Positions 62,881 through 64,000 of a DNA stretch of 64,000 nucleotides are shown here, piece by piece; position 1 is the first letter of the stretch; every line of letters begins with the position of its first letter. The translations under genes were made by a program, and so were the position numbers. The stretch lies in the NCBI RefSeq assembly GCF_021130785.1, contig NW_025777993.1, positions 57,258-121,257 of the forward strand. Direction: 5' to 3'. The notes below the pieces were generated by a model, which saw only the letters and a program-made list of their open reading frames with translations, had not been told where the DNA came from and did no database searches. The stretch is from Homalodisca vitripennis (Eukaryota > Arthropoda > Insecta > Hemiptera > Cicadellidae).

Positions 62881-64000
62881 GCTTGAATTGTATTGTTATA
62901 AATAAATATAAAAAATGATAAGTCACTACTAAATTGATGTAATATGCTTTTGTTATCTATACTTTTTAAGGTGTAACATGATCAAATACTTGATGTAACA
63001 GTACAAGAGCTTTATCGATCCTTACATTACGTCTTGTGATATTAAGATATGTTAGAGAATTTTAAATGGATTGCTGATATTAACCTCTTAATAACAGGTT
63101 AAACAGATTAAGTGACAATAATTACAAATAAAAGACCATGATCGAAGTTATACATCCTTTAATAATCAAATAATACAATTGCCTGCACGGATGTCCGATC
63201 TAAGGTCTTATAGATAACGCAGCTTCTATTAAACCATAGAACCATAGTTTATGGTGGCTTTTCATCAGTACCGTAAATTTGTATTTGTATATATTCATTA
63301 ATTATACCCTTTGATATGTTTGAATACCAAAAACATGTTTAGGGTCTAAACTTATCAAGCAGAACAATTATCGAGTACAACAGAATGAATGACTCAAATT
63401 GAGATGGCCCCTTCAGAACAATTACACAACAACAACAACAACACACACACACACACACACACACAAATATAATTTTCCTATATGCATTTTTTAGGGTATA
63501 TATCATAATAAGATACATTTACAGTGACAGAATATGTTACATAGAGGGTCTCACTCCACTTATGTCACTGGGATGTTATCAGATACTTGATAAACTGGTA
63601 AGGCCTCTCTGATACACAAACATGAATTAATATATTGAAAATAAATTAGATATGAAGTAACATATTTTTTATCCATTTTTGATACTATGGGATCTTTTTA
63701 ATGATTAATAATTACTTTTAAAGATCTACTGTGAAAGTATTCAGTAACATGTATGATTTATGGTGACATATTTCAAAGGCTTATTATACTTTCACCGTCA
63801 GAATCACAGTATGTGCCGTAGTGGTAAGTTGATTCACTATAAAGTTAACATAACATAACTCAGAAACAAAGAAATAAGTCAATAAAATATACAGCACATC
63901 GTTAAACACGATCGTGAGTATTACTCCATTTAGGCTGTGGATCGGCAACTGAAGATGGATGAGTATAGGAAATTCTCGGGAGTGTTACTTGTAATAAGAA
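62881..64000. other. AT-rich right flank
   Basis: No gene recognised; only the microsatellite listed separately. Confidence 0.5.
63427..63466. repeat. (CAA)n(CA)n microsatellite
   Basis: Four to five CAA units followed by about thirteen AC units. Confidence 0.93.

Overview
The window looks like non-coding DNA from a large, AT-rich animal genome, most probably an insect. Exact order is not determinable from sequence alone; the mix of Ginger2, piggyBac and R1/LOA-like LINEs is only loosely suggestive of Hemiptera or another large-genome insect. The grounds are very low GC, long (TA)n and (CA)n microsatellites, spliceosomal GT-AG introns in the one intact gene, and several families of eukaryotic transposable elements. 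No convincing host gene, rRNA gene or functional tRNA gene was found. Every coding signal I could identify belongs to a mobile element.

Layout. Positions 1-22,200 are mostly old repeats: one half of a 2-kb duplication whose partner lies at 43.4-45.4 kb, a LINE reverse-transcriptase remnant (4.65-5.19 kb), tRNA/SINE-like sequence (9.28 and 9.6 kb), and a first copy of a composite repeat made of blocks called here S, A, B, C and D (9.6-14.4 kb). A related block F (15.65-17.7 kb) carries a hairpin insertion. A decayed piggyBac element lies at 22,238-24,578, followed by a 37-bp minisatellite. A third partial A-B-C copy lies at 30.1-32.6 kb. An apparently intact Ginger2-type DNA transposon occupies 33,485-36,502, inside a TA microsatellite. 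The second full S-A-B-C-D copy follows at 36.5-41.4 kb.

From 45.4 to 54 kb the A, B, C and D blocks recur several times in mixed arrangement. One B block is split by a 5'-truncated R1-clade LINE (47,416-49,093) with a 13-bp target-site duplication. From 54.8 to 61.2 kb there is a large, apparently gap-free inverted repeat (2 x 2,355 bp, 1,738-bp spacer) built on a second, LOA/Jockey-like LINE and on block F. The last 3 kb holds inverted pieces of D and E and a CA microsatellite.

The most notable items are the full-length Ginger2 transposase gene (three exons, 597 codons, DDE catalytic residues present, near-identical 280-bp terminal inverted repeats), the large inverted repeat, the B repeat family (ten copies, nine in the same orientation), and two short repeats that share a hammerhead-core-like signature. 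Block boundaries were set by eye and should be read as good to about 10-50 bp, except where an exact junction is stated.
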